From NCBI GenBank assembly GCA_002840095.1, contig PGZL01000004.1, positions 248,001 through 312,000 of the forward strand: DNA of 64,000 bases, read 5' to 3'. Of the stretch, positions 10,011 to 18,694 are shown one piece after another. The first letter of the stretch is position 1; each line of letters starts with the position of its first letter. The notes below the pieces were generated by a model, which made no database searches, had not been told where the DNA came from, and saw nothing but the letters and a program-made list of their open reading frames with translations. Origin of the DNA: Gammaproteobacteria bacterium HGW-Gammaproteobacteria-1. GTDB lineage: Bacteria > Pseudomonadota > Gammaproteobacteria > Thiohalomonadales > Thiohalomonadaceae. Position numbers and translations under genes: made by a program.

Positions 10011-10388
10011 ATGACCTCCAGCCGTCCCTATCTTCTGCGTGCCCTCTACGAGTGGATCGTCGACAACGAGATGACGCCGCATATCCTGGTGGATGCGGCC
10101 TATCCCGGCACGTCGGTGCCGCAACAGTTTGTCGAGAATGGCAAGATTGTGCTCAACGTCGGCCCCAATGCCGTGCAGGGCCTGTCCCTGGGCAACGAAG
10201 CCGTGGGGTTCAGCGCCCGCTTTGGCGGTATCGCCAATCACATCGTCGTGCCCATGGGGGCGGTGCAGGCAATCTATGCGCGGGAAAACGGCCGCGGCAT
10301 GGTGTTCGCGGAAGAGGACGGCTCCACCCCGCCGCCGCCCAGCGAACCGGAGGGCGGCAAGAAGCCCTCTCTGCGCGTGGTGAAGTAG
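10011..10388 (+). CDS. sspB: ClpXP adaptor SspB
   Basis: Protease specificity-enhancing factor of 125 residues, which binds ssrA-tagged proteins and hands them to ClpXP. The folded N-terminal domain runs from RPYLLRALYEWIVDNEMTPH to GAVQAIYARENG. A flexible acidic and proline-rich linker follows, then the C-terminal tail KKPSLRVVK, the known ClpX-docking motif. The ATG at 10011 was chosen because it begins the conserved domain; the upstream extension of the frame lies inside repeat element A. Confidence 0.95.
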   Translation: MTSSRPYLLRALYEWIVDNEMTPHILVDAAYPGTSVPQQFVENGKIVLNVGPNAVQGLSLGNEAVGFSARFGGIANHIVVPMGAVQAIYARENGRGMVFAEEDGSTPPPPSEPEGGKKPSLRVVK

Positions 10389-10405
10389 GGCATCCCTAAA
10401 GAAGA

Positions 10406-10585
10406 AAGGCTTAAACGCAAAGACCGCGAAGAAATCCGAGAATAAAAAATCCAACGCAGAGGCGCAGAGAACAGCAGAGAGGATGCCCGCATGACTCTCT
10501 GCGATCTCCGCGTCTCCGTGTCTCTGCGTTGAGGATTTGAAGTTCTTTGCGCCCTTTGCGTTCTTCGCGTCTTTGCGTTGAAGGC
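10406..10585 (+). repeat. Element B: nested inverted repeats (CGCAAAG outside, CGCAGAG inside)
   Basis: The outer arms AACGCAAAGAC (from 10414) and CGTCTTTGCGTT (ending near 10580) enclose inner arms AACGCAGAGGCGCAGAG (from 10453) and CTCCGTGTCTCTGCGTT (ending near 10530). Both levels are arrays of 7-8 base units, so one repeat pair sits inside another. It fills the gap between the convergent genes sspB and the FAD dehydrogenase and may act as a bidirectional terminator. Confidence 0.75.
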
Positions 10586-10592
10586 TTTTGAC

Positions 10593-11990
10593 TTAAACCG
10601 GTGGGAGCTTTTTGCCGGGATTGAGAATGCCGAGGGGGTCGAACTGGGCCTTGATGGCGTGCATCAGGCCCAGGGTGGCAGGATCGATCTCGCGGCCGAC
10701 GAAGTCGCGTTTTTCCACCCCGATGCCGTGCTCGCCGGAGAGGGTGCCGTCGAGGCGCAGCACTAGGTCGAATACCTCCGACAGGCATTGCCGGGCCCGC
10801 TCCATTTCTTCCGGATCATCCGGGTTGGCCAGCAGGTTGACGTGGATGTTGCCGTTGCCGGCATGGCCGAAGTTGACGATGGTGATGCGGTGACGCTGCG
10901 CCAGTCCGTCCAGCCCCTCGATGAGTTCCGGCATCCGTGATACCGGCACCACCACGTCCTCGTTGATCTTCTTCGGCGCCACCGTGCGCAGGGCCGGCGA
11001 CAGCGCCTTGCGCGTCTTCCACAGGGCGGCCACTTCCTCGGCGGTCCGTGCCTCGATCACCTCGATGCATCCCGCCCCGCCGGCGGCGGCGATCAGCGCC
11101 TGCGCCGCCTCGTCCAGGCAGCTGCCGGGCCCGTCCACTTCGATCATCAGCAGCGAGGCGGCATGGGCCGGCAGTACGTCGCCGGCGTAGCCGCGGATCA
11201 TCTCGATGGCCTTGGCATCCATGAATTCCAGTGCGCAGGGCACGACGGGTTGGGCCATGATGCGGGAGATGGCCTCGGCGGCGCTGCGCATGTCGCGATA
11301 GATGGCCTGCAGGGTGCGGCGTGCCTGGGGCAGCGGCGTCAGTTTCAGGGTCGCCTCGGTGATGATTGCCAGGGTCCCTTCCGAGCCAATGAGCAGGCGG
11401 GTCAGGTCATAGCCGACCACGCCCTTGGTGGTGTGCACGCCGGCGCGCAGTTCGACGCCGCCGCCGCTGACGGCGCGCAGGCCGAGCACGTTTTCCCGCG
11501 GCGTGCCGTATTTCACGGCGCGCGGCCCGGCGGCGTTGCAGGCCAGGTTGCCGCCGATGCTGCATACCGCGGCACTGGTGGGATCGGGGGGCCAGAAGAA
11601 GCCGGCGGCGGCCGCCGCCTCCTGCACCGCCTGGTTGGTGACGCCCGGCTCGACCACCATCAGGCGGTTGGCCGGATCGATGCGCAGGATGCGATTCATG
11701 CGCTCCAGCGACAGCACCACGCCGCCGCCCAGGGGTACGGCTGCGCCCGTGGTGGCGGTGCCGTAACCGCGGGCAAACAGCGCCACCCGGTACTCGTTGC
11801 ACAGGCGCACCACCTCGCGCACCTGGTCGTGATCGGCCGGGCGTACCACCAGATCGGGCAGGGCGTGGCGGCGGCTGTTGTCGTAGCCGTAGGTCCAGCG
11901 TTCGTCCGGCGCGGTGACCACGCCGCCGGGGCCGAGCAGGGCGTGGAGCGCGTCGACGAATGCCTGCGGCAGGGAGGAGGCTGCGTTCAA
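10593..11990 (-). CDS. FAD-linked 2-hydroxyacid dehydrogenase (GlcD/Dld family)
   Basis: A 465-residue flavoprotein with an N-terminal PCMH-type FAD-binding domain (about 40-220; PLGGGVVLSLERMN, SIGGNLACNAAGPRAVKYG, LIGSEGTLAIITEATLKL) and a C-terminal FAD-oxidase domain carrying the substrate and metal motifs NFGHAGNGNIHVN and GTLSGEHGIGVEKR. It resembles GlcD and bacterial D-lactate dehydrogenases, which oxidise D-2-hydroxyacids and feed electrons to quinone or cytochrome c. The exact substrate cannot be told. No GlcE/GlcF partners lie nearby, so it acts alone or with distant partners. Confidence 0.88.
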   Translation of the reverse strand: MNAASSLPQAFVDALHALLGPGGVVTAPDERWTYGYDNSRRHALPDLVVRPADHDQVREVVRLCNEYRVALFARGYGTATTGAAVPLGGGVVLSLERMNRILRIDPANRLMVVEPGVTNQAVQEAAAAAGFFWPPDPTSAAVCSIGGNLACNAAGPRAVKYGTPRENVLGLRAVSGGGVELRAGVHTTKGVVGYDLTRLLIGSEGTLAIITEATLKLTPLPQARRTLQAIYRDMRSAAEAISRIMAQPVVPCALEFMDAKAIEMIRGYAGDVLPAHAASLLMIEVDGPGSCLDEAAQALIAAAGGAGCIEVIEARTAEEVAALWKTRKALSPALRTVAPKKINEDVVVPVSRMPELIEGLDGLAQRHRITIVNFGHAGNGNIHVNLLANPDDPEEMERARQCLSEVFDLVLRLDGTLSGEHGIGVEKRDFVGREIDPATLGLMHAIKAQFDPLGILNPGKKLPPV

Positions 11991-12021
11991 GGGCGTATGG
12001 GTGTGAATGCGCGGGACGGGA

Positions 12022-12591
12022 TCAGTCCGTGTACTCGAACAGCTTGACCACGCGCTTCACGCCGGCGGTATGGCGGGAAATCTCGGCGGCGCGCTCGCCC
12101 TCGCGGCGCGCCACCAGTCCCATCAGATAGACGGTCTGGGCTTCGGTGACGACCTTGATTTGGTTGCCCGACACGCCGTCGTCGCCGAACAGCTGCGACT
12201 TCACCTTGGTGGTGATCCAGCTGTCGCGGGAGCGGCTGGCGAAGGAGGTCATGGGGCCGATGGCCAGTTCGTTGGCGACGTGGCGCACCTTGACGGTCTT
12301 GCGCGCCAGTTGTTCGGCCTGTTCGCGCAGGGGCGCGTCAGGGGCTTCGCCGGACAGCAGCACCACACCGTTGAAACTGGTGACGTTGATGTGGGCCTGT
12401 TCGCGCAGCGTCTCGACGCCGTCGATGGCCTTGCCGATTTTCAGCTCGATGCCCTGATCGTCGATGATGGTGCCGGTAGTGCGCTGGTCGTCTGCCACCG
12501 CCACGGCGCCCACGGCGGCACCGCCGACGATGACCGGCGCGCAACCCTGCAACAGGGCCAGCAGGACTACTGTAGTCAGCAGATATTTCAT
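12022..12591 (-). CDS. dolP: Outer-membrane lipoprotein DolP (BON domains)
   Basis: A 189-residue lipoprotein with lipobox LLQGC (Cys17) and two BON domains, the first around KIGKAIDGVETLREQAH and the second around WITTKVKSQLFGD. DolP (YraP) sits in the outer membrane at the division site and supports the BAM complex and envelope integrity. It lies in the conserved order lpoA-yraN-gmhA-dolP, all on the minus strand, starting 3 bases after the gmhA stop, so it is cotranscribed. Size and layout match E. coli DolP. Confidence 0.92.
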   Translation of the reverse strand: MKYLLTTVVLLALLQGCAPVIVGGAAVGAVAVADDQRTTGTIIDDQGIELKIGKAIDGVETLREQAHINVTSFNGVVLLSGEAPDAPLREQAEQLARKTVKVRHVANELAIGPMTSFASRSRDSWITTKVKSQLFGDDGVSGNQIKVVTEAQTVYLMGLVARREGERAAEISRHTAGVKRVVKLFEYTD

Positions 12592-12593
12592 GT

Positions 12594-13196
<603 letters not shown>

Positions 13197-13562
13197 TCAG
13201 TGCAATTCAATAGCGTTGGTGATCCATTCTACGCGGTTTTCACCGCGTTCCGGCGTGACGGCAACCACGTCGAAGCGGCAGGGACGGCGCGCGGCGTCCG
13301 GGTGCTGTTGCAGATAATGCTGGGCTGCGGCCAGCAGCCTTTCCTGTTTGTGCCGGTCGACGCTGGCGAAGCCGTCGGCGTAGGCGGACGGGCTGCGGAA
13401 ACGCACCTCGACGAAGACCACCACCTCACCCTGCTGCATCACCAGATCCAGTTCACCGCGGCGGCAGCGGTAGTTGCGCTGCACCAGTTTCAGGCCGTTG
13501 CGTTGCAGATAGTCACAGGCCAGGGTTTCCGCAGCCTGCCCCAGGGCGGCGCGGTCGGTCAC
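13197..13562 (-). CDS. yraN: UPF0102 protein YraN, endonuclease-like
   Basis: A 121-residue protein of the YraN family, with a restriction-endonuclease-like fold. The family motifs are GQAAETLACDYLQRNG, NYRCRRGELDLV and VFVEVRFR, carrying the acidic and basic residues of a putative metal site. Its function is unknown. The start is a GTG at 13562 that overlaps the lpoA stop codon (GTGA), giving the normal family length; the open frame upstream runs into lpoA. It precedes gmhA by 9 bases in the same operon. Confidence 0.9.
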   Translation of the reverse strand: MTDRAALGQAAETLACDYLQRNGLKLVQRNYRCRRGELDLVMQQGEVVVFVEVRFRSPSAYADGFASVDRHKQERLLAAAQHYLQQHPDAARRPCRFDVVAVTPERGENRVEWITNAIELH

Positions 13563-15436
13563 GGCTGGGGCGGGGAGTCGGCGCCGCTTTCCACGATGCG
13601 CGGCACACCGCCGTTGAACCGGGCCCACACCAGCTGGCGGCTCAGGCGCCGTTGCGGATCCAGGCGCAGGGAGCCGGTTTCGCCGTGGAAACGTTCAAAC
13701 GGATAGGTCTCCAGCACCTTCAATGCCGGAATGACGTTGTAGGTGTCGCTGCCCAGGGCGATGAGCCGCTGCAGGCCGTTGTCGTTGACCCGCAGTGCGC
13801 CGGCATCCTTGCGCAGGGACTGGTTGGGCGTCGCCGCCTTCAGGGTCCAGGGCATGTCGCCGAACTCGACGCCGTCCATGTCCCGATCCAGCTCGCGGGC
13901 GACGGCGCCGGAGTAGATGTGGGAGGTGGCCAGCACCGGCAGGCCGGCGGCGTGGTGAAATTTGAGCTGGGGCCGGATCAGGCGCGCCTGGCGCGGGAAG
14001 GCGGCCAGAAACACGAAGTCGATGTCCTCGCGGCGGCGCGGTTCGAAGTGCAGTTTCTGGCCGACGATGGATTGCAGGCGCCGGTGCCGCGTATCGCTCA
14101 GATCCAGGTTGAGCAGGGAACGCAGCGGGCGGGCGAAGTCGTTCTTGCTGCCGTCGTAGCGCGCCAGGGTGGTGACCGCTCCGCCCAGTTCCTCCCAACG
14201 GCGGCCGAAGGCGTGCTCGATGCGCTCGCCCCATTCGCCCTCGGGCACGAAGACGCCGGCGTGGGAGTAGCCGAGCAGCCAGGCATGTTCCGCCACCTGC
14301 TGCGCCTCTTCTTCCGGCGACAGGGACAGCTGGTACAGATTGTCCGGCAGGTTGTAGGCGTCGACGGTATTGAGCACCAGGGTCGGCACCGGGAACTCCT
14401 CGCGTTGCAACAGCGCGGTCACGCTCTCCTTGCTCAGCGGGCCGACGACGAAATCGGCGCCTTCGCGCAGCGCCTGCTCGTAACTGGCCTGCACCCAGGC
14501 CGGGTTGGCGGTGTCGTAGACGCGGATATTGATGCGCTGTTCCGCCGGTGCGCTGTAATACGCGGCAATCACGCCGTCACGCACGGCGGCGCCGGCGCTG
14601 GCAAAGCGTCCCGACAGCGGCAGCAGCAGGGCAATCTGCCGCGGTTGCAGCACCAGCTGGGCGCTGCGGCGCAACATCTCGTCGATGAACTGCTGCCGTG
14701 CGGGATGTTGCGGGTAGGCCTGGCGCCAGCCGTCGGCCAGCTGCTGCAGCTCGCGTCGGCTGAGCTGGTATTGTTTGCCGATCTCGGCCAGGGCCATCCA
14801 GCCGCTGAACTCGTCCGGCGGCGGCGCGTAGCGCAGGGCACGCAGGGTGTGGGCCGACAACTGGGTCAGGGCGTTCCACAGCTGCTGCTGGTTGTCGGTG
14901 ATGGCGCTGTCGTCGCTCAGGTAACGGCCACGCAGCGCATGTTCGCGTGCGGCCTCCAGCAGGTTGCCCAGCTGGGTGTAGGCCTGGGCCCGCAGCTGAT
15001 GGTATTGGTCCAGCGCCGTGCGTTCCGTTTCCGGCGGCAGCGGCGCGGCCAGCGCGTCCAGCGCCCGTTCGGCATTGCGCAGTGCCAGCCAGCCGCGCCC
15101 CTGCAACAGGTACAGACGTATCTGCTGCGGCGGCGCCAGCTGGCCGGGCTCGATCAGTTCGGCCAGTTGCAGCGCCTTGGCGGGCTGGCCGGCGTGGACC
15201 AGGGCCTCGGCGGCTTGCAGACGGAACTGCCGGCGTTCCGAGTCGGAATATTGATGGGACTCGGCCAGGCGCAGATATTCGCGCGCGGCGGCCTCGTACT
15301 CGCCCTGGCTCAAGGCGGCCTGGGCGGCATCCTCGCTCACGGCGGTGGGACGCTGCGCACCGGGTTGCACGGCACAGCCGGCCGCCAGCAGGGCCAGGGC
15401 GATGAGCAGGAGGAGTGTTTTGATTCGTATGGGCAT
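13559..15436 (-). CDS. lpoA: Penicillin-binding protein activator LpoA
   Basis: Outer-membrane lipoprotein of 625 residues with signal peptide and lipobox LAAGC. The N-terminal half is a TPR-like helical domain (about 30-240). The C-terminal half is a periplasmic-binding-protein fold (from IALLLPLSGRFASAGAAVRDG onward). LpoA reaches through the peptidoglycan to activate PBP1A transpeptidation in E. coli. The ATG at 15436 immediately precedes the signal peptide; the upstream part of the frame is not signal-like. First gene of the minus-strand group lpoA-yraN-gmhA-dolP, divergent from rsmI. No Shine-Dalgarno is visible before the start. Confidence 0.93.
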   Translation of the reverse strand: MPIRIKTLLLLIALALLAAGCAVQPGAQRPTAVSEDAAQAALSQGEYEAAAREYLRLAESHQYSDSERRQFRLQAAEALVHAGQPAKALQLAELIEPGQLAPPQQIRLYLLQGRGWLALRNAERALDALAAPLPPETERTALDQYHQLRAQAYTQLGNLLEAAREHALRGRYLSDDSAITDNQQQLWNALTQLSAHTLRALRYAPPPDEFSGWMALAEIGKQYQLSRRELQQLADGWRQAYPQHPARQQFIDEMLRRSAQLVLQPRQIALLLPLSGRFASAGAAVRDGVIAAYYSAPAEQRINIRVYDTANPAWVQASYEQALREGADFVVGPLSKESVTALLQREEFPVPTLVLNTVDAYNLPDNLYQLSLSPEEEAQQVAEHAWLLGYSHAGVFVPEGEWGERIEHAFGRRWEELGGAVTTLARYDGSKNDFARPLRSLLNLDLSDTRHRRLQSIVGQKLHFEPRRREDIDFVFLAAFPRQARLIRPQLKFHHAAGLPVLATSHIYSGAVARELDRDMDGVEFGDMPWTLKAATPNQSLRKDAGALRVNDNGLQRLIALGSDTYNVIPALKVLETYPFERFHGETGSLRLDPQRRLSRQLVWARFNGGVPRIVESGADSPPQP

Positions 15437-15514
15437 AGGAGAAGGGGGATAATACCAGATGGCAACAGCGGCGTTTTGCCTGAAGGCGCACAGTATCAAT
15501 AAGGGAGTCGGCGA

Positions 15515-16360
15515 GTGTCAATGAATGTGGGTACGCTTTACGTGGTGGCGACGCCTATCGGCAATCTTGGCGATCTGACGCCGCGGGCGCTGGAGGTGTT
15601 GCAGCGGGTGGCGCGCATCGCCGCCGAGGATACCCGCCACAGCGCCGGCCTGCTGCGCCACTTCGGCATCCACACGCCGCTGCTCGCCCTGCACGAGCAC
15701 AACGAGCGCGAGGCCAGCGTCGAGGTGATCCGCCGCCTGCAACAGGGGGAGGATATCGCCCTGATCTCCGATGCCGGAACACCGCTGATCAGCGACCCCG
15801 GCTTTCCGCTCACCCGCCTGGCCCACGAGGCCGGCATCCGGGTGGTGCCGCTGCCCGGCGCCAGCGCCCTGATCGCGGCCCTGTCCGCCGCCGGTCTGCC
15901 CACGGATCGCTTCGCCTTCGAGGGCTTTCTGCCCCCCAAGAGCGCCGCGCGCCGCCACGCCCTGGAGGCTCTGGCCGGTGAGCGCCGTACCCTGGCCTTT
16001 TATGAGGCGCCGCACCGCCTGCTGGAAACCCTGGAGGACATGACGGCGATCTTCGGCCCCGAACGCCTCGCCGTGCTGGCGCGGGAACTGACCAAGACCT
16101 TCGAGACCGTGCGCCGTGCGCCGCTGGGCGAACTGCTGGAGTTCGTGCGCGGTGACAGCGATCAGCAACGCGGCGAGGCGGTGCTGCTGCTGCACGGCGC
16201 GCCGCCGCCCGCGGCCGATGCCCTGGCGGACGAGCCACGCCGCGTCGCCGAACTGCTGGCCGCGGAACTGCCGGTGAAGCAGGCCGCGGCCCTGGCGGCG
16301 AAAATCACCGGCGCCAAGAAAAACCAGATCTATGACTATCTGGTCAAGGAAAGGCAGTGA
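15515..16360 (+). CDS. rsmI: 16S rRNA 2'-O-ribose methyltransferase RsmI
   Basis: SAM-dependent methyltransferase of 281 residues that methylates the ribose of C1402 in 16S rRNA, in the decoding centre. It has the tetrapyrrole-methylase fold with the family blocks TPIGNLGDLTPRALEVL, AAEDTRHSAGLL, LISDAGTPLISDPG and LPGASALIAALSAAGLP. The GTG at 15515 lies 7 bases after AGGGAG and is chosen; an ATG at 15521 would remove two residues. The stop codon TGA is the first part of the repeat element C. A position divergent from lpoA is conserved in gammaproteobacteria. Confidence 0.93.
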   Translation: MSMNVGTLYVVATPIGNLGDLTPRALEVLQRVARIAAEDTRHSAGLLRHFGIHTPLLALHEHNEREASVEVIRRLQQGEDIALISDAGTPLISDPGFPLTRLAHEAGIRVVPLPGASALIAALSAAGLPTDRFAFEGFLPPKSAARRHALEALAGERRTLAFYEAPHRLLETLEDMTAIFGPERLAVLARELTKTFETVRRAPLGELLEFVRGDSDQQRGEAVLLLHGAPPPAADALADEPRRVAELLAAELPVKQAAALAAKITGAKKNQIYDYLVKERQ

Positions 16361-16426
16361 CAAGTGGCAAGTGGCAAGTTGCAAGTAAAGGCAGGAATAA
16401 CTTGCAACTTGTCACTTGCAACTTGA
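16358..16426 (+). repeat. Element C: inverted heptad repeat arrays (CAAGTNN)
   Basis: The left arm at 16361-16388 has four units in register (CAAGTGG twice, CAAGTTG, CAAGTAA). The right arm at 16399-16426 has four on the opposite strand. Same repeat word as element A. It starts at the rsmI stop codon and ends 11 bases before the predicted 5' end of rnpB, so it occupies the place of the rnpB promoter. Confidence 0.8.
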
Positions 16427-16435
16427 CACTATGTT

Positions 16436-16803
16436 TCGGGAGTCGGCCGGACGATCGCGGCGCCGCAAGGCGCGGAGGAAAGTCCGGGCTCCGCAGGGCA
16501 GGGTGCCAGGTAACGCCTGGGCGGCGCGAGCCGACGGAAAGTGCCACAGAAAACATACCGCCTAAGCGCCTTCGGGCGCCGGCAAGGGTGAAAAGGTGCG
16601 GTAAGAGCGCACCGCGCGGCTGGCAACAGTCCGCGGCACGGTAAACCCCACCCGGAGCAAGACCAAATAGGGGAGCGCGCGGCCTTCGGGCCGCTAATGT
16701 GTGGCCCGCACAGTTCCCGGGTAGGTTGCTTGAGGTGTGCGGCGACGCACATCCCAGATGAATGGTCGTCCACGACAGAACCCGGCTTACAGGCCGGCTC
16801 CCA
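16436..16803 (+). ncRNA. rnpB: RNase P RNA (bacterial class A)
   Basis: Catalytic RNA that cuts the 5' leader from tRNA precursors. Helix P1 is formed by GGGAGTCGGCC at 16438 and GGCCGGCTCCC ending at 16802 (one G-U pair). The universally conserved blocks are present in order: GAGGAAAGTCCGGGCTCC near 16476, CAGGGTGCCAGGTAACGCC, AAGGGTGAAAAGGTGCGGTA, AGAGCGCACCGCGCGGCTGG, CCCACCCGGAGCAAGACCAA, and near the 3' end CCACGACAGAACCCGGCTTA. About 367 bases, normal for class A. Position between rsmI and mraZ is as in Pseudomonas. The exact ends are estimated from helix P1. Confidence 0.97.
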
Positions 16804-16805
16804 CC

Positions 16806-16826
16806 TTCTTCATTCTTCATACTCCA
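16806..16826 (+). repeat. Element M: short single-arm heptad array (TTCTTCA)
   Basis: Two exact units TTCTTCA (16806, 16813) and a variant TACTCCA (16820), followed by less regular similar sequence to about 16842. No inverted partner is seen. It directly follows rnpB in the gap to mraZ (16804-17040) and may be a degraded element. Confidence 0.45.
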
Positions 16827-16951
16827 CTCCAGCTTCATTCTCCAACGTATTGATTTATATAGGGTCGAAAAGGCCCGGATTTCCTCATGTTCCACCTCAA
16901 CCCACCTGAGCTAAGTTACTGTCACATAAGAATTAATATCCCGTTTCCGGC

Positions 16952-16981
16952 TTGACACACAGGCTCCCCGGTACCTATAGT
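16952..16981 (+). promoter_or_regulatory. sigma70 promoter of the dcw cluster
   Basis: TTGACA at 16952-16957 and TATAGT at 16976-16981 with an 18-base spacer, close to consensus. Transcription should start near 16988, immediately before the MraZ half-sites. This corresponds to the mra promoter that drives division and cell wall genes in E. coli. Confidence 0.85.
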
Positions 16982-16990
16982 GTGCGGAAG

Positions 16991-17015
16991 TGGATCGAAG
17001 TGGAGAAAAATGGGA
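16991..17015 (+). promoter_or_regulatory. MraZ operator (three direct half-sites)
   Basis: TGGAT, TGGAG and TGGGA at 16991, 17001 and 17011, each separated by five bases, giving a 10-base period. MraZ is known to bind TGGGN-type direct repeats spaced by five bases upstream of its own gene. Position just after the promoter fits autorepression of the whole cluster. Confidence 0.75.
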
Positions 17016-17040
17016 CATGGAGTTCCCGGGGGGCCAAAAC

Positions 17041-17502
17041 TTGTTCCGAGGAGTGACCGCACTGACGCTGGACGCGAAGGGCCGCATGGCTATGCCTGCG
17101 CGCTACCGCGATCTGTTGCTGGAGCGCGCCGGGGGCAATCTGGTCATCACCATCCACACCGACGATCGCTGCCTGTGGATCTACCCCCAGCCGGAATGGG
17201 AGGAGATCGAGGCCCGCATCGCCGCCCTGCCTGCCTTCAACCCCGTGACCACCAAGCTGCGCCGCCTGCTGGTCGGCTATGCCACCGACACCGAGATGGA
17301 CGGTGCCGGCCGCATTCTGCTGGCGCCGACCCTGCGCGAATACGCCGGCCTGGAGCGCAAGCTGGTTCTGGTGGGGCAGGGCAAGAAATTCGAGTTGTGG
17401 GACGAGGAGCGCTGGAATGCCCAGCGCGACCAGCTGCTGGCCGAAGGCGTGTTCCGCGACGGCGAAGCGCTGGCGCCCGAACTGCAAAGCCTGGTGCTCT
17501 GA
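17041..17502 (+). CDS. mraZ: Transcriptional regulator MraZ
   Basis: DNA-binding protein of 153 residues from the TTG start, with two AbrB-like swapped-hairpin half-domains ([17 protein letters not shown] and [17 protein letters not shown]). It forms ring-shaped oligomers and represses the dcw promoter. The family almost always begins M-F-R-G; here the matching codons are TTG TTC CGA GGA, seven bases after a G-rich stretch, so I choose TTG. An ATG at 17017 would add eight residues and overlap less well with the operator layout. It overlaps rsmH by one base (TGATG). Confidence 0.93.
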   Translation: MFRGVTALTLDAKGRMAMPARYRDLLLERAGGNLVITIHTDDRCLWIYPQPEWEEIEARIAALPAFNPVTTKLRRLLVGYATDTEMDGAGRILLAPTLREYAGLERKLVLVGQGKKFELWDEERWNAQRDQLLAEGVFRDGEALAPELQSLVL

Positions 17503-18431
17503 TGATGGATCACCAGCCGGTGCTGCTGGCGGAAGTGCTGGCGGCGCTGCGGGTGCGCCCGGACGGCATCTATCTGGACGGCACCTTCGGCCGCGGCGGC
17601 CACGCGGCGGAGATCCTGGCGCAGCTGGGACCGCAGGGGCGGCTGCTGGCGGTGGACAAGGACCCGCAGGCAGTGGACGTGGCGCGGCAGCGCTTCGGGG
17701 CCGATCCGCGTTTTGCCATCGAGCGCGGCAGCTTTACCGCGCTGGGGCAGCACGTGGCGGAGCGCGGCTGGATGGGCAAGGTGGACGGCATCCTGCTCGA
17801 CCTCGGCGTGTCGTCGCCGCAGCTGGACGAGGCGGAGCGCGGTTTCAGCTTCCGTCTCGACGGCCCGCTGGACATGCGCATGGATCCGGAGAGTGGGATG
17901 AGTGCCGCCGACTGGCTGGCGCAGGCAGCGGAGGAGGAGATCGCCCGCGTGCTGAAGGAATACGGTGAGGAGCGTTTCGCCAAGCGTATCGCGCGCGCCA
18001 TCGTGCACAGCCGCGCTGAGGCGCCCATCACCCGTACCGCCCAGCTGCAGGACATCGTGGCGCGCGCCAATCCCGCCTGGGAGAAGGGCAAGGATCCGGC
18101 GACGCGCGCGTTTCAGGCGATACGCATCTTCATCAACCGCGAGCTGGATGACCTCGAAGATTTTTTGCAGCAGAGCGTGGCGCTGCTGGCGCCGGGCGGC
18201 CGTCTGGCGGTGATCAGTTTCCACTCGCTGGAGGACCGGCGGGTGAAGCAGTTCATCCGCCGCCAGCAGCACGGTGCGGAGCTGCCGCCGGATCTGCCGC
18301 TGACCCAGGCGCAGATGTGGCAGCCGCGGCTACGGGCGGTGGGCAAAAAGATCCTGGCCGGTGCACAGGAAGTGGCGGCCAATCCGCGTGCCCGCAGCGC
18401 GGTGCTGCGCGTGGCGGAGAAGCCGGCGTGA
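17502..18431 (+). CDS. rsmH: 16S rRNA m4C1402 methyltransferase RsmH
   Basis: SAM-dependent methyltransferase (MraW) of 309 residues that methylates N4 of C1402 in 16S rRNA. RsmI, encoded 1.1 kb upstream, methylates the ribose of the same nucleotide. Motifs: [10 protein letters not shown] for [34 protein letters not shown] and [15 protein letters not shown]. The ATG at 17502 shares its first base with the mraZ stop; a second ATG follows at 17505. It overlaps ftsL by four bases (GTGA). Confidence 0.96.
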   Translation: MMDHQPVLLAEVLAALRVRPDGIYLDGTFGRGGHAAEILAQLGPQGRLLAVDKDPQAVDVARQRFGADPRFAIERGSFTALGQHVAERGWMGKVDGILLDLGVSSPQLDEAERGFSFRLDGPLDMRMDPESGMSAADWLAQAAEEEIARVLKEYGEERFAKRIARAIVHSRAEAPITRTAQLQDIVARANPAWEKGKDPATRAFQAIRIFINRELDDLEDFLQQSVALLAPGGRLAVISFHSLEDRRVKQFIRRQQHGAELPPDLPLTQAQMWQPRLRAVGKKILAGAQEVAANPRARSAVLRVAEKPA

Positions 18432-18694
18432 TCGGCCGCATGTTCCTCACCCTGCTGGCCGGCGCAGTCTTCGCCACCGCACTGGGTGTGGTGTACACGC
18501 AGCACCAGGCGCGCAAGTCCTTCGTGGAATTGCAGGCGCTGCAAGGCGTGCGTGACGAGCTGAACGTTGAATGGGGCCGCTTGCAACTGGAGCAGAGCAC
18601 CTGGGCGACCCATGGCCGTATCGAGGTCATGGCGCGCGACAAACTGGACATGATGATTCCACCGCCGGCGGCGGTGGTGCTGGTAAAGCCATGA
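18428..18694 (+). CDS. ftsL: Cell division protein FtsL
   Basis: A small bitopic division protein of 88 residues: short cytoplasmic start, one transmembrane helix (about 5-23) and a periplasmic coiled coil with a leucine-rich heptad pattern ([20 protein letters not shown]). FtsL bridges FtsQ-FtsB and FtsW-FtsI in the divisome. I chose the GTG at 18428, which overlaps the rsmH stop in GTGA; an ATG at 18440 is the alternative. The stop codon overlaps ftsI in ATGA. Shorter than E. coli FtsL (121) in the cytoplasmic part. Confidence 0.92.
   Translation: MIGRMFLTLLAGAVFATALGVVYTQHQARKSFVELQALQGVRDELNVEWGRLQLEQSTWATHGRIEVMARDKLDMMIPPPAAVVLVKP

Noticed and set aside
10593-11990. Complete glycolate oxidase (glcDEF) operon
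   Set aside because: Only a GlcD-like subunit is present; neighbours are sspB and dolP, and no GlcE or GlcF frame exists in the window.
15437-15457. Extended -10 (TGG-TATTAT, minus strand) as lpoA promoter
   Set aside because: It would start transcription only about six bases before the lpoA ATG, leaving no ribosome-binding site. A nearly leaderless message is possible but not supported by anything else.
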